A stretch of DNA of 64,000 bases from Ponticaulis sp. (GCA_002692725.1 NZLU01000067.1:346217-410216); one strand, 5' to 3'; positions 19,644 to 28,018 are shown, counted from the stretch's first letter. Numbers and translations: made by a program. Notes: a model not told the origin generated them from the letters alone.

Positions 19644-20465
19644 ATGGTTTCTCTCACTTCCCCCCACACCCGCTCGCGCCCGCTGGACACGACTTTGCTT
19701 TGGGCGTCTACGCGCTTCTGGTTTGCCGTCACGCTCATAGGTCAGCTCGCCTTCACGGCATTCATTCTTGGGTTTTACGGCACACGAACCGCCAGCGGAA
19801 ACTTTGCCGCCTGGGATGATAAGCCGACAATACATGCCTATGAAGCCGGAGATCTGATCGGCAATCTGGTCTTCATCACTCATGTTCTGCTGGCGGCTGT
19901 CATCACACTCAGCGGGCTCATTCAGCTCCTGCCCGTCATCAGAAAAAAGTGGCCAAAGCTGCATCGCTGGTCAGGCCGAATTTTCATCCTGCTCGGTATG
20001 ATCGGCGCTGTGTCTGGCATCTGGCTTACCTGGGTGAGAGGGTCACAGGTTTCACTCGACTCGGCCATTGCTGTTTCCCTCAATGGCGTTCTGATTCTCT
20101 GGACTGGAGGTCTGGCCTGGCGCCATGCCCTGCGTCGTCAGTTCGCCACGCATGAACAATGGGCGCTGCGCGCTTTCATGCTCATATCGGGTGTCTGGTT
20201 CTTCCGTCTGGCAATCATGGCCTGGACCATCCTCGGTCGTGGTGTGTTCAGACTACCGGCAAGTTCGCAGGCGATTGCAGACCCCATTCTGGAATTTGGC
20301 AGCTATCTCCTGCCGCTGCTCGTGCTTGAGCTATACTTCCTTGCCCGCCGACGCAAAACGGGCGCACTCACCTATGCAACTGCAGGCATAATCACTGTTT
20401 GCACATGCCTTATGGCGGTCGGCGTTTTCGGTGCAATCAGCTTTATGTGGCTGCCCAATCTCTGA
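19644..20465 (+). CDS. DUF2306 family membrane protein
   Basis: The 273-residue product has about seven membrane helices and conserved polar residues (HRWSGRIFILLG, HEQWALRAFMLISGVWFFRL) typical of DUF2306 proteins. The ATG at 19644 follows GGAG at 7 bases; the open frame reaches back to 19482 without a matching site. Function is unknown. The divergent AraC-type regulator suggests it is the regulated partner. Confidence 0.75.
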   Translation: MVSLTSPHTRSRPLDTTLLWASTRFWFAVTLIGQLAFTAFILGFYGTRTASGNFAAWDDKPTIHAYEAGDLIGNLVFITHVLLAAVITLSGLIQLLPVIRKKWPKLHRWSGRIFILLGMIGAVSGIWLTWVRGSQVSLDSAIAVSLNGVLILWTGGLAWRHALRRQFATHEQWALRAFMLISGVWFFRLAIMAWTILGRGVFRLPASSQAIADPILEFGSYLLPLLVLELYFLARRRKTGALTYATAGIITVCTCLMAVGVFGAISFMWLPNL

Positions 20466-20485
20466 ATAGCTACCTGGACGACAGG

Positions 20486-21196
20486 CTATCCGTTCGAACT
20501 GCTCACGAACTGTTTCGTGAGCAAGTTCTTGATGAGAGGTTCGACCAGTTTCATCGCTTCGGGGATCTCTCGCTCACCCCCGTCATCTACGCTCAAACCA
20601 ATATACAGATTAACGCATTTCGTGATCGCACGATTAAAATGCGTCGTGTAAACGATCTTTCCGTTGATGTCTGTCACGGCCAGTTGCCTGACGGTTATCG
20701 GCTTTCCGAGGAACTGGTCAGACGGAAATCCGAGAATCCGTGTAGTGCCTTTTGAAACGGAGCCGACACCTATAATTTCGACGTCAGAAACGCTGTCAAA
20801 CGGCTCGGCCGACTTGTCTTTGTAGAGACTCAAGTGGTCAAGCCGCTTGGCGGAACAATTACCCTCCAGCTTTACAACTCGACCGCGTGCCACCTCGCTA
20901 TCCCCATCTGGTACGATAAGTGATAGGCGCTTATACAGCATGCTTTCATCCGGGAGCAGCAAGCCTTCACCTGCCATGACCTCACTTCGAGACAAAGGCG
21001 TCAAGTCGGTTAAATCTTCCCGCGACAGTCTCAGCTTCAGGTCTGCGATCGAGATCAGGAAATGCCCGTCAGAAGTCCGCCCGGCCACATCCTTGGCACC
21101 CGAGTTTGTGTCCGAGTCGGCACCGCATCCCACCAGCGCGCAGCAAAGACAAAGCGCAAGCGTGTTGATCCAGTTTCGGATCAAAACGGCAACCAT
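20486..21196 (-). CDS. Lipoprotein of unknown function
   Basis: The 236-residue product has a lipoprotein signal with lipobox LVGC at residues 21-24, then a serine/aspartate-rich start and a mixed alpha/beta domain with cysteines near residues 112 and 192. No family is recognised. Its first 16 bases overlap the end of the exoD gene on the same strand, so the two are probably one transcript. Its own 3' end forms a strong hairpin. Confidence 0.65.
   Translation of the reverse strand: MVAVLIRNWINTLALCLCCALVGCGADSDTNSGAKDVAGRTSDGHFLISIADLKLRLSREDLTDLTPLSRSEVMAGEGLLLPDESMLYKRLSLIVPDGDSEVARGRVVKLEGNCSAKRLDHLSLYKDKSAEPFDSVSDVEIIGVGSVSKGTTRILGFPSDQFLGKPITVRQLAVTDINGKIVYTTHFNRAITKCVNLYIGLSVDDGGEREIPEAMKLVEPLIKNLLTKQFVSSSNG
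20501..20522. terminator. Hairpin at the 3' end of two convergent genes
   Basis: GCTCACGAA and TTCGTGAGC form a perfect 9-bp stem with a 4-base loop. It lies inside the last codons of the minus-strand lipoprotein gene and 36 bases past the DUF2306 stop, so it could end plus-strand transcription. No T-run follows, so it may only stall polymerase or protect the mRNA end. Confidence 0.4.
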
Positions 21197-21795
21197 CCGA
21201 GAATGCCGGTGCGCTCAATGAGGCGCACCATCACAATGAAGGAGCCGACCAGGCTGGCGCTGGCCAGAATGATCACTGCACCATCCCGCGCCATCAATCC
21301 AAGACCGAACACCAGAATGGTGATCCCGGGAAGGACTGGGCCAAACGGCACAAATCCAAGCGGGAAGGTCACCAGTGCCGCGCCAATGCACATCAGCGCG
21401 ACAAGCTGCAAAAACGGCTTTCGCGTCAGAAAGGACAAGCGCGGCTTCAAAATCCGATCAAACACGCCGGCCCAGCCGCGTGCCGCCCTTGTCCCGGCAA
21501 TCAGATGCTCACGTTTAAAGCTGAACTCTAACAGCTTCTTCGGAATCCACGGACGCCGCATACCGATCACAATCTGACCCGTGATCAGCAAAGTCAGCAA
21601 CGCCACTACCCACGTCGCGCCGGGAATGATCGTCAGCGGACTGATCGCGATAAATCCCAGGATCAGAATAATCGGACCATAGGCCCGCGGTCCGACGACT
21701 CCCAAAAGGTCGCCGACGGTCACATCTTCACCTTCCGTTTTCTCAATGAGCTGATCAAACAGCCCATTGAGCGTTGACGCCCTGCGACCTGACAT
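21181..21795 (-). CDS. Exopolysaccharide synthesis protein ExoD
   Basis: The start at 21795 (MSGRRASTLNGLFDQLIE) has GGGAGA upstream. The 204-residue product has the ExoD pattern: an N-terminal amphipathic part with GEDVTVGDLLGVVGPRAYGP, then several membrane helices including FIAISPLTIIPGATWV. ExoD was linked to exopolysaccharide production and alkali tolerance in rhizobia. It is followed by the lipoprotein gene with a 16-base overlap. Confidence 0.85.
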   Translation of the reverse strand: MSGRRASTLNGLFDQLIEKTEGEDVTVGDLLGVVGPRAYGPIILILGFIAISPLTIIPGATWVVALLTLLITGQIVIGMRRPWIPKKLLEFSFKREHLIAGTRAARGWAGVFDRILKPRLSFLTRKPFLQLVALMCIGAALVTFPLGFVPFGPVLPGITILVFGLGLMARDGAVIILASASLVGSFIVMVRLIERTGILGWLPF

Positions 21796-22025
21796 GAAAG
21801 TCTCCCTCTGGCGGCATATTCGCCCAGCCGCGCATGCGATACAATCCTTTTGCGTCCCGACCCGCGTCAGGAAGACCAACACAAAGGCCAGGGGCTTATT
21901 ATTTTGCGCTCCGCGCAATATCCCGAAGATGTCCACACTGAGAATGTGGGTCAGCCTGACACAGTGACAAAAACCAGCTTGCATTATATTAGATACCTCT
22001 AATTCATTTCAGGAAAAGCCCGACT

Positions 22026-23444
22026 ATGGAATTTGACGCGCTCCTCCTCTCCCGACTGCAATTTGCCTTTGTCGTCGCCTTTCACATCATGTTTCCGGCC
22101 TTCACCATCGGCCTTGCAGCCTTTCTGGCCGTCTCCGAAGGCCTCTGGCTGTTCACGAAGAAAGAGGTGTTCAAACGCCTTTACCTGCACTGGGTAAAAA
22201 TCTTCGCGCTGGCCTTTGCCATGGGTGTCGTATCCGGCGTGGTCATGTCCTATCAGTTCGGCACAAACTGGTCGGTCTTCTCTGACAAGGCAGGCAGCGT
22301 GATCGGCCCCCTGCTGGGCTATGAAGTGTTGACCGCATTTTTCCTCGAAGCGACCTTTCTCGGCGTAATGCTGTTCGGCTGGAAACGTGTAGGCCCGAAA
22401 CTCCATTTCGCAGCCACTTGCGCAGTTGCCATCGGCACAAGCATTTCGGCCTTCTGGATTCTCTCTGCCAACTCCTGGATGCAGACCCCGCAGGGCTTTG
22501 ATATCGACCCTGAGACCGGAAACCTCTTCGCGACGAATTTCTGGGAAGTGATCTTCAACCCCAGCTTCCCGGCGCGCTATGTCCACATGATGCTCGCTGC
22601 CTTCATCACGACAGCCGCTGTTGTGTTGGCGGCCGGTGGGTATCAGGTCATTCGCGGCCGCGTCTCCGAACCCACGCGCTGGCAAATCCGCATGGCCTCG
22701 GGCACGCTTTTGCTGCTTATGCCGCTGCAGATCTGGGCGGGCCATTGGTCCGGCGAGATCGCCCACCATTATCAGCCTGCCAAAGTCGCCGCCATTGAAG
22801 GCTGGTGGGAAACCGCCGACGAACAAGGCACGGTTCTGTTTGGCTGGCCTGATGAAAACGCAGAAAAAACCCATTTCGAAATCCAAATTCCGGGCACGAG
22901 CAAATTCCTCTTCTCGGCTGAAGGACCGCTTCAGGGGCTTGAGGACTTTCCGGATACCGAACGGCCGCCCGTCACCATCGTTTTCTGGGCCTTCCGCATC
23001 ATGGTGGCGGCTGGTCTCGCCATGCTGGTCATGGGCGCCTGGGGCACAATACTCTGGGTCACGCGACGCATAGACAAGCCCGCAATTTTTCACTGGCTTG
23101 CCGTCCCCACAGGTACACTCGGCTTCATAGCGGTGATCACCGGCTGGATTGTCGCCGAGGTCGGACGCCAACCCTATACGGTCTATGGTGTGCTGCGGAC
23201 TGAAGACAGCGTCTCACCCGTCCCCGTGGAATCGGTCGCGACCTCCCTACTCGTCTTCATGGTGGTTTATGCCATTATCTTCACCGCAGGCGTTGTCTAC
23301 ATGGCGCGTATCGCCACGCGCGGCTTTGGCGACGATGTGACTGATCCGCCGCCGAAAGAAAACCGGGCGCCGGGATCTGCCTTCGGCTCGGTCGATGACA
23401 AGGCCGAACAATCCGGCGATGTTGCAACGGACAAGGAGAGCTGA
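22026..23444 (+). CDS. cydA: Cytochrome bd-type (cyanide-insensitive) ubiquinol oxidase subunit I
   Basis: The 472-residue product has nine membrane segments and the CydA haem ligands: His near residue 20 (FVVAFHIMFPAFTIG) and Met in the mid-region. The conserved block GWIVAEVGRQPYTVYGVLRT is present. The quinol loop is short, as in the CIO (CioA) subtype. It reduces O2 to water with ubiquinol at high affinity. cydB follows after 3 bases. Confidence 0.95.
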   Translation: MEFDALLLSRLQFAFVVAFHIMFPAFTIGLAAFLAVSEGLWLFTKKEVFKRLYLHWVKIFALAFAMGVVSGVVMSYQFGTNWSVFSDKAGSVIGPLLGYEVLTAFFLEATFLGVMLFGWKRVGPKLHFAATCAVAIGTSISAFWILSANSWMQTPQGFDIDPETGNLFATNFWEVIFNPSFPARYVHMMLAAFITTAAVVLAAGGYQVIRGRVSEPTRWQIRMASGTLLLLMPLQIWAGHWSGEIAHHYQPAKVAAIEGWWETADEQGTVLFGWPDENAEKTHFEIQIPGTSKFLFSAEGPLQGLEDFPDTERPPVTIVFWAFRIMVAAGLAMLVMGAWGTILWVTRRIDKPAIFHWLAVPTGTLGFIAVITGWIVAEVGRQPYTVYGVLRTEDSVSPVPVESVATSLLVFMVVYAIIFTAGVVYMARIATRGFGDDVTDPPPKENRAPGSAFGSVDDKAEQSGDVATDKES

Positions 23445-23447
23445 GCC

Positions 23448-24485
23448 ATGGATTTACCCCTCATCTGGGCACTTCTCATTGCCACCGCCGTTATGCTTTA
23501 CGTCATCCTCGATGGCTCTGACCTGGGCATTGGTATCCTGACGGCCTTTGCCAAAAGCGATCATGAGCGCAATCTCATGACAGCCACGATCGAGCCCGTC
23601 TGGGACGGCAATGAAACCTGGCTCATCCTTGGCGGCGGCGGACTGTTCGCAGCCTTCCCGCTTGCCTATGCCATTCTCATGCCGGCTTTTTACATTCCGG
23701 TTCTGATCATGCTGGCGGCGCTGATCTTCAGAGGTGTCGCCTTCGAATTCCGGCACAAAGCCGTTCGCAAGCCCACGCGGATATTCTGGAATGGCGCGTT
23801 TTCTTATGGCTCGCTGACAGCGGCCCTTGCTCAGGGTTTCATACTGGGCGGCTTCATCCAGGGCGTTGAGGTTGAGGGCCGCGCCTTTGCGGGCGGATCA
23901 TTCGACTGGCTGACGCCGTTCAGCGTGCTGGTCGCAATCTCTGTCGCGGGCGGTTATGTCCTGCTTGGTTCGTGCTGGCTCGTTCTCAAGACAGAAGGAG
24001 ACACCCAGAAGGGGGCACGTAAATGGGCTCGCCGCGCGACAATATTCGTCCTCGTCGCAATGGCGGCCGTCAGCCTTGCAACGCTCTCCATCGACGCGCG
24101 CGTCACCGAGCGCTGGGGCCTGAACATGCAAGCACTCGAGTTCGGTAAATTCCTGACACTCGCGCCGATACCATTCATATCTGTCATTCTCGCCTTTTTC
24201 CTCTGGCGGGACATCTGGATCCGGATCGAAAATGCTCCGGACTGGCGACCCATGGTGTTCACAATTGGCCTGTTTCTGACCGGCTATCTCGGGCTCGCCT
24301 TCAGCCTGTTTCCAAACCTCGTCCCGTTTGATCTCGACATCTGGCAAACGGCGGCACGCGACAATGCCCTTATGCTGATGCTGGTCGGCGCTGTCATCAT
24401 GCTGCCGGTCATTCTGGGCTATACGATTTATGTCTACTCGCTCTTCTGGGGCAAAGTAGACCCTGAAGAGAGCTATCATGATTAG
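23448..24485 (+). CDS. cydB: Cytochrome bd-type ubiquinol oxidase subunit II
   Basis: The 345-residue product has eight membrane segments and the CydB opening (LPLIWALLIATAVMLYVILDGSDLGIG), with PVWDGNETWLILGGGGLFAAFP a little later. It pairs with CydA in the inner membrane. It is spaced 3 bases from cydA, with GGAGAG before its ATG. A DUF2474-type small subunit gene follows. Confidence 0.95.
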   Translation: MDLPLIWALLIATAVMLYVILDGSDLGIGILTAFAKSDHERNLMTATIEPVWDGNETWLILGGGGLFAAFPLAYAILMPAFYIPVLIMLAALIFRGVAFEFRHKAVRKPTRIFWNGAFSYGSLTAALAQGFILGGFIQGVEVEGRAFAGGSFDWLTPFSVLVAISVAGGYVLLGSCWLVLKTEGDTQKGARKWARRATIFVLVAMAAVSLATLSIDARVTERWGLNMQALEFGKFLTLAPIPFISVILAFFLWRDIWIRIENAPDWRPMVFTIGLFLTGYLGLAFSLFPNLVPFDLDIWQTAARDNALMLMLVGAVIMLPVILGYTIYVYSLFWGKVDPEESYHD

Positions 24486-24488
24486 GTT

Positions 24489-24545
24489 TTGTCATCCCGT
24501 GCGCAATGCGGAACGCAGTTACGCTTTGCAGACCCGGGACCTCGA
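24489..24545. repeat. Dispersed alphaproteobacterial-type palindromic repeat
   Basis: The stretch starts GTCATCCCG and ends CAGACCCGGGACCTCG, the pattern of short interspersed GTCATCCC...GACCCGGGA elements common in alphaproteobacterial intergenic DNA. It sits between cydB and the small subunit gene, where it could fold in the mRNA and separate expression of the two. Identification is from memory of the pattern. Confidence 0.4.
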
Positions 24546-24557
24546 AAGTACTGGCTC

Positions 24558-24719
24558 GTGACCCATCAACGCAAAGAATTATTTCGTCCAACCGAACCCG
24601 CGAACGACGACAATTCGCCATTCTGGAAACGGCTTTTATGGTTTGTCGGAATATCAATCGCCAGCGGCGCGGTTGTCGCAGTCGTTGCCTATACGCTGCG
24701 GGGCTTGTTGTTTCTCTGA
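24558..24719 (+). CDS. DUF2474/CydX-like small subunit of the bd-type oxidase
   Basis: A GTG at 24558 gives 53 residues, ending in a single membrane helix preceded by FWKRLLWFVGISIASG. This matches the DUF2474 pattern W-K-R-x-x-W-F-x-x-I-x-x-x-S found directly after cydB in CIO operons. Such small proteins stabilise the oxidase. A TTG at 24489 would extend it through the repeat and is less likely. The start is uncertain because no strong ribosome site is seen. Confidence 0.7.
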   Translation: MTHQRKELFRPTEPANDDNSPFWKRLLWFVGISIASGAVVAVVAYTLRGLLFL

Positions 24720-24776
24720 TCTGCGCTCACAAATGAAGAGGCTGATATTTGGTCAGCTTTCTACTCAGAGGGCTTG

Positions 24777-24965
24777 ATGCGCTATTCACTATGCGTCGCT
24801 GCTAGTTTACTTTTGACGATATCAGCCTGCGCCCAGAACATCAGTCATGGCGCTTTGCTCGTGATAGGCCGCAACATCCTCATAACTGGGTTGAGTGAGG
24901 CTATCAAAAAGCTCATCCAGTTTCTGATTTTCCAGAACACAAATCGACGATTTCGCAAGCGTTGA
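24777..24965 (+). pseudogene. Possible truncated lipoprotein gene start
   Basis: After a plausible GAGGG site, the frame begins MRYSLCVAASLLLTISAC, a convincing lipoprotein signal. From the lipobox onward it runs antisense through the 3' half of the minus-strand gene at 24822-25094 and shows no protein-like character. It may be the 5' remnant of a lipoprotein gene whose body was replaced. It could also be chance. Confidence 0.3.
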
Positions 24966-25094
24966 AGACGTGCTTTTCCCGCAGGTCAGGGCGTGCAGTT
25001 CGGCCTGCAACGAGAATTCACTGTCAGATGCTGCAATGGGCACCAGACCCGCCGCCAACGCCAGTGCTGCTAAAATCCGGAATGCGTTTCGCAT
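24822..25094 (-). CDS. Small secreted protein
   Basis: From the ATG at 25094, preceded by GGGGAGAGG, the product is 90 residues with a signal peptide (MRNAFRILAALALAAGLVPIAA). The mature part has two cysteines (near residues 37 and 51) that may form a disulfide. No known domain is visible. It is likely periplasmic. Confidence 0.6.
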   Translation of the reverse strand: MRNAFRILAALALAAGLVPIAASDSEFSLQAELHALTCGKSTSSTLAKSSICVLENQKLDELFDSLTQPSYEDVAAYHEQSAMTDVLGAG

Positions 25095-25209
25095 TATTCC
25101 TCTCCCCGGTCTCAATCCGCTATTACGTCAGTTTATACCCAATTGAGACGTGCAAAAGCCCCGAAATAGGGGAGGCAGATCAGCCGTCCGGTTCGATCGA
25201 CGCTCAGAC

Positions 25210-25545
25210 CTACGTCTCCGTTGCCGTCGCTGTCCTTGCTTCCCACCACTGATGCATGGCCTTAAAAGCAGGCATTAATCTGATTGCATCGTCAGTGGCG
25301 CTGTACTCGACCCGAGGCGGAACCTCTGCGTAGATTTCCCGGTGCACTAGGCCATCACCTTCAAGGTCGCGAAGCTGCCTGGTCAACATGGTCTGCGTAA
25401 TTCCGGGAATGCTCTTTCGAAGCTCACCAAACCTCTTAGTCCCTTTAAAGATCAGGATCTGAAGGATCGAAAGCTTCCATTTGCCGCCGATCATGGCAAA
25501 CACCTGCGGCGCTGGGCAGAGGCCCTCATCGGGTTTCACCTGCAT
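25210..25545 (-). CDS. HxlR-family winged-helix transcriptional regulator
   Basis: The 111-residue product has the HxlR signature: an early cysteine in EGLCPAPQVFAMIGGKWKLSI, then RFGELRKSIPGITQTMLTRQLRDLE and a beta wing GLVHREIYAEVPPRVEYS. The ATG at 25545 follows GGAG at 6 bases. HxlR proteins are dimeric regulators, often sensing reactive electrophiles through the N-terminal cysteine. The divergent SRPBCC gene and the palindrome between them suggest local control. Confidence 0.92.
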   Translation of the reverse strand: MQVKPDEGLCPAPQVFAMIGGKWKLSILQILIFKGTKRFGELRKSIPGITQTMLTRQLRDLEGDGLVHREIYAEVPPRVEYSATDDAIRLMPAFKAMHQWWEARTATATET

Positions 25546-25565
25546 GAAAAACTCCAATAGTATCG

Positions 25566-25587
25566 TTTTGATACTTTAGTATCAAAA
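25566..25587. promoter_or_regulatory. Palindromic operator candidate between the HxlR and SRPBCC genes
   Basis: TTTTGATAC at 25566-25574 and GTATCAAAA at 25579-25587 form a perfect 9-bp inverted repeat with a 4-base spacer. A further GTATC half-site stands just before it, around 25560-25564, making GTATC..GATAC..GTATC. It lies 20 bases upstream of the HxlR start and 64 bases before the SRPBCC start, as expected for an autoregulated divergent promoter. Confidence 0.65.
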
Positions 25588-25650
25588 TACTGCCTACTTT
25601 TCAAAAGCAATGTTTTGGACGAACATCAGCGCGTGCAGAAATCGGAAGCA

Positions 25651-26124
25651 ATGATGTCCAATTCGTCGGAAAACTATCTTGAGAAAATACGCGTAGCCGC
25701 AACTCCGGAACAGAGCTTTCAGGCTGTCGCGCGGCAGATGGAGAAATGGTGGACCGTGACGACCGAAGGCGCGTTTGAACGGGTCGGCGACAGGGTGACC
25801 GTGCGTTTTCTGCCTGACTATGGCTACTGGATATTTGAGGCGTCAGTCATGAACGAAAGCAATCGTCTTGAGATGATTTGCGTCGAGGCACATCACAAAG
25901 TCGAAGGGCAACCGAAGGAAATCGATCAGGAGTGGCTTGGGACAAACATTATCTGGCAGTTTGAAACCGTCGGGGACAAAACCGAAATCACGATGACCCA
26001 TGATGGGCTGACACCATCACTGAACTGTTGGGGAATATGCCTGGATGGTTGGAACCATTTCTTCAAGAACAGTTTGAAAGCGTTCCTGGACGGTGGTGAA
26101 CCTAGTCCTCACGCCGCCGGTTAG
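25651..26124 (+). CDS. SRPBCC (START/Bet v1-like) family protein
   Basis: Two adjacent ATGs at 25651 and 25654 follow GGAAG; the frame is open further to a TTG at 25615. The 157-residue product begins like an AHSA1/SRPBCC fold (YLEKIRVAATPEQSFQAVARQMEKWW) and ends with the long C-terminal helix region (CLDGWNHFFKNSLKAFLDGG). These bind hydrophobic ligands. It is divergent from the HxlR regulator and is the probable target gene. Confidence 0.75.
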   Translation: MMSNSSENYLEKIRVAATPEQSFQAVARQMEKWWTVTTEGAFERVGDRVTVRFLPDYGYWIFEASVMNESNRLEMICVEAHHKVEGQPKEIDQEWLGTNIIWQFETVGDKTEITMTHDGLTPSLNCWGICLDGWNHFFKNSLKAFLDGGEPSPHAAG

Positions 26125-26263
26125 GTGCAGGCAAACGGCACGCGTTGCCCTTAAGCGCTTGCTAGAATCCCCGCAGCACACCTAGTCATGAAGCCGAATT
26201 CCGGCGTGTCGGAAAGGCGCGTTCGGCGTAAATCAGGGCATGCAGCGGAGGTATGATGAGGGC

Positions 26264-26803
26264 TTAGTCTTCTAGCGACTGTTCCAGCGCGTCATAACTC
26301 ATAAAATAGGCCACGGCCTCGCCCATCGCATTCACATCCACTCGCACCAGAGTTTCATAATCGCTCTCGTCAAACCACGGCCCCTCATCCCGACCGGTCA
26401 AAGCCGTCGCCAGCACAGGCGTCGTATTCGAGTGACCAACCACCAGGGCGACTCCACCGTTCGCCTTTAATATATCGGCGAACCCTGCCAAATCTTCCGC
26501 ATCATAGGATTTCACCTGCAGGCCGAGAGATACCGCCGTCGGCTCGGCCGTCAAAAGCGTGCGGTTGGTGAAGGTCGACCAGATCGAACCCACATTCGCT
26601 TTCTCCATCAAGCCCGCCAATCGTTCCGCGCGCGCCTCGCCTTCTGCCGTCAGCATCGGGTCCGGACCAGTCTCTTTTTCCGCATGCCGGACAAGGTACA
26701 AGGTCGCGTTGGCTGCATTTGCCGGAGCTGATCCAGCGAGCGAACAGGCCATCAGGCAAAAACTTGCAAATATTAACCCCAATACGGATGGAATGTTTTT
26801 CAT
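26264..26803 (-). CDS. Histidine phosphatase family lipoprotein (SixA-like)
   Basis: The 179-residue product has a lipoprotein signal (lipobox LMAC at residues 17-20) and then the histidine phosphatase motif LYLVRHAEKE, with the second catalytic His in VVGHSNTTPV. It is shorter than phosphoglycerate mutases and fits the SixA/periplasmic acid phosphatase branch. It probably acts at the periplasmic face of a membrane. It is divergent from the small membrane protein gene at 26965. Confidence 0.85.
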   Translation of the reverse strand: MKNIPSVLGLIFASFCLMACSLAGSAPANAANATLYLVRHAEKETGPDPMLTAEGEARAERLAGLMEKANVGSIWSTFTNRTLLTAEPTAVSLGLQVKSYDAEDLAGFADILKANGGVALVVGHSNTTPVLATALTGRDEGPWFDESDYETLVRVDVNAMGEAVAYFMSYDALEQSLED

Positions 26804-26964
26804 TCTGCTAGCCCTCTCAAATCTCCATGCCCCTCAAGCCATCATGCTTTTGGGTCATATCAACTATTCCATCTCACAAAAAATCACGTATTGAATAACG
26901 GGATTGTGAGATAGACTAAAATCGGTTAAGTTAACCGCATAAAAGAAAACACTGGGAGGACTCA

Positions 26965-27129
26965 ATGAGCGATATGACATTCTCGAATGCTCATTCCATT
27001 TCGCCAACGCGGCAGAAAGAGAAAAGACAGATCACCTGGTCTGACAGGCTGACCGCTGTTTTCATGGTTGCCGGAAGTGTCGGCGTATGGGTTTTGATGG
27101 GCCTTGCTTTTGCACAACGCCTGCCCTGA
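26965..27129 (+). CDS. Small single-TM protein, tandem family member 1
   Basis: An ATG with GGGAGGA four bases upstream opens a 54-codon gene. The product has a charged cytoplasmic head (PTRQKEKRQ), the motif W-S-D-R-L-T at residues 25-30, and one membrane helix of about 20 residues. It shares motif, size and ribosome site with the next two small genes. A rho-independent terminator follows about 70 bases later. No function is known. Confidence 0.7.
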   Translation: MSDMTFSNAHSISPTRQKEKRQITWSDRLTAVFMVAGSVGVWVLMGLAFAQRLP

Positions 27130-27197
27130 TCGGCAGAGCCAGCCCAACGCACATCTGATCTAAATTTCAAGTAACCGATATCCGTGTCGGTTGATGA

Positions 27198-27226
27198 AGC
27201 GCGCTCCTTATTGGGCGCGCTATTTT
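27198..27226 (+). terminator. Rho-independent terminator
   Basis: AGCGCGC and GCGCGCT form a 7-bp stem with a 10-base loop, followed by ATTTTT. It lies downstream of the first small membrane protein gene and separates it from the second, so the tandem genes are probably transcribed separately. Confidence 0.7.
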
Positions 27227-27387
27227 TCTGTTTACGCTAACTTTTCCGTGTTTATGGGACTATTTTTCCACAGAAAATTCCGAATGCGGAGCTTTGATAG
27301 GACAAATTACTGGCAAATTTCCTCAAAAGTATGTATAGTGTGTAATACGCAGAATTAGAACCTGCCAACAGGTCTTCTGGAGGAAAC

Positions 27388-27546
27388 ATGAAAGAATTTA
27401 CCCTCTCCGGGGTGGATGCCATTCCACTTCATGAGCGTGACAAAAAAGAAAAGTGGAGCACACGACGCACAATCGCTTTCAGCCTGCTTGTGTGTGGCGC
27501 GTTCTGGGTAGCAGTGGCGTTCGCTATTTTTAAATGGATTGCCTAG
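27388..27546 (+). CDS. Small single-TM protein, tandem family member 2
   Basis: The ATG follows TGGAGGAAAC. The 52-residue product has a charged head (HERDKKEK), the shared motif W-S-T-R-R-T at residues 23-28 and one membrane helix containing FSLLVCGAFWVAVA. It is the closest relative of the third copy: both have LVC..FW in the helix. It is too short for default gene finders but well supported by start signal and paralogy. Confidence 0.72.
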   Translation: MKEFTLSGVDAIPLHERDKKEKWSTRRTIAFSLLVCGAFWVAVAFAIFKWIA

Positions 27547-27669
27547 TCGGCTTGCCACTCTCCACGAACCTACAACTCCAGCGTTTTCATAGAAAAGCGC
27601 AAATTTGATCGGTTTCTGGAAACCTTTCCTTGATCCATCCGTCGTATGACATGTGCGTTGGAGGATTCA

Positions 27670-27819
27670 ATGAGCTTTACAACCGCTGAACAGCTTTATT
27701 CCGAGACGACCGAGCGCCAGTCCAACTGGAGCCTTCGGAGAACTGTTTTCTTCAGCGCGCTGGTTTGCACCACCTTTTGGACGGTCGCAATTGCCGGGGC
27801 CCTCGCCATTTTTGGCTAA
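27670..27819 (+). CDS. Small single-TM protein, tandem family member 3
   Basis: The ATG follows TGGAGGATTCA. The 49-residue product has a polar head, the shared motif W-S-L-R-R-T at residues 20-25 and a membrane helix with FFSALVCTTFWTVAIAG. It ends 37 bases before the fragment of the cysS 3' end. As with its two neighbours the predicted topology is N-terminus in the cytoplasm. Function is unknown. Confidence 0.72.
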   Translation: MSFTTAEQLYSETTERQSNWSLRRTVFFSALVCTTFWTVAIAGALAIFG

Positions 27820-27856
27820 CCCCAACACAGTCTTTTTACAATTCTGACATCACACA

Positions 27857-27948
27857 CGGCGCCAGGTGCTTCCGCCCGCGCTATCCATGATCTCAATGCC
27901 CTCGGCCTTGAGCGTGTCACGGATCCGGTCCGCCTCAGCCCAGTCCTT
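27857..27948 (-). pseudogene. Detached copy of the cysS 3' end
   Basis: These 92 bases match the last 92 coding-end bases of cysS (29646-29737) with four differences by my alignment, in the same orientation. Translated, they give [20 protein letters not shown], then [11 protein letters not shown] and a stop, one residue different from cysS. There is no start codon or upstream coding sequence. It marks the outer end of the segment inserted behind cysS. Confidence 0.85.
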
Positions 27949-28018
27949 AAATTGCAGTCACAACACTAGAAGTTATTGTCTCTTATGATAATTAATTTTG
28001 TGGGATGTGGAGGCGAAC

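Noticed and set aside
22000..23171. 390-codon minus-strand frame over cydA
   Set aside because: Low-complexity shadow of a clear cydA gene with membrane-helix coding bias on the other strand.
27355..27558. Minus-strand frame over the second small membrane protein gene
   Set aside because: The plus-strand gene has an ideal ribosome site and two paralogues next to it; the minus frame has neither.
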